Assembly: GCF_017811155.1 (NCBI RefSeq)
Contig: NZ_JACVCV010000017.1
Span: forward strand, 30,555-94,554
DNA: 64,000 nt
Source of the DNA: Lunatimonas salinarum
GTDB taxonomy: Bacteria > Bacteroidota > Bacteroidia > Cytophagales > Cyclobacteriaceae
Direction of reading: 5' to 3'
Shown here: positions 63,952 through 64,000 of the stretch, piece after piece
How positions within the stretch are numbered: the stretch's first letter is position 1
Layout: the number at the start of each line of letters is the position of its first letter
Position numbers and translations under genes: made by a program
The notes under the pieces: generated by a model
The model's database searches: none
What the model was told of the DNA's origin: nothing
What the model saw: only the letters and a program-made list of their open reading frames with translations

Positions 63952-64000
63952 GCGAACGCCCATCCCCATCTGTTTTTTCCGGTAAAGGGTTTGGATCTTT
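63952..64000. other. window edge, no feature
   Basis: The last 49 bases do not continue the AlbA_2 gene and contain nothing I recognise. Confidence 0.4.

Noticed and set aside
1..64000. tRNA or rRNA genes
   Set aside because: No cloverleaf with T-loop GTTCRA pattern or rRNA signature was noticed by eye.

Overview
The window is a piece of chromosome from a glycan-degrading Bacteroidota, most likely a Cytophagales/Cyclobacteriaceae-type bacterium. The reasons are two SusD-type lipoproteins, a SusC-type TonB-dependent transporter, many secreted lipoproteins with short lipobox signals, Tat-dependent sugar-acid enzymes, an LruC-domain protein, PVC-type cytochrome c/HEAT proteins, and A-rich leaders in place of Shine-Dalgarno sites before several genes. 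This assignment is inferred from gene content only; no rRNA or tRNA gene was seen.

Layout. 1-5.7 kb: the end of a SusD gene (start lies before the window), a secreted phosphodiesterase, a Uma2 nuclease-fold protein and an orphan lipoprotein. 5.7-24.6 kb: a carbohydrate locus with a GH29-like hydrolase, a DUF4838 lipoprotein, an AraC regulator, a GH20 hexosaminidase, a sodium:solute symporter, an exported RhaM-type mutarotase, a Gfo/Idh/MocA oxidoreductase, lutABC (L-lactate oxidation) and a SusC/SusD pair. This suggests uptake of a glycan containing a deoxysugar (fucose or rhamnose) and amino sugars, with lactate as a later product. 24.8-37 kb: M28 peptidase, LruC protein, RmlA, an outer-membrane barrel, pirin, TIM-barrel isomerase, polyphosphate glucokinase, phosphotriesterase-like lipoprotein, UspA and a Na/Pi cotransporter. 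37-54.7 kb: Tat- or lipoprotein-exported TIM-barrel proteins, two DUF1080 (3-keto-disaccharide hydrolase family) genes, Gfo/Idh/MocA, PhyH dioxygenase, a HEAT/cytochrome c protein, a sialidase-fold protein, an esterase, a MazEF-like pair and a large FAD/Fe-S D-lactate/glycolate-type dehydrogenase. Much of this fits a periplasmic keto-glycoside degradation theme.

From about 54.7 kb to the right end the character changes. The DNA becomes AT-rich and accessory: a lone LytTR protein, a glycosyltransferase-methyltransferase fusion broken by one in-frame stop, a BF3164-like beta-propeller lipoprotein, a small cysteine-rich exported peptide, and a dead VapC. Next comes a two-gene CBASS anti-phage system (CD-NTase plus S-4TM membrane effector), then a CoiA-like nuclease, then fragments of RhuM and AlbA_2/Schlafen-like genes. 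The CBASS and CoiA-like genes sit in cassette-like units with shared boundary motifs. Two nearly identical 5' pieces of a group II intron sit in the cassette junctions, and a run of six perfect hairpins follows the first copy. This last 5 kb is the part most worth following up.
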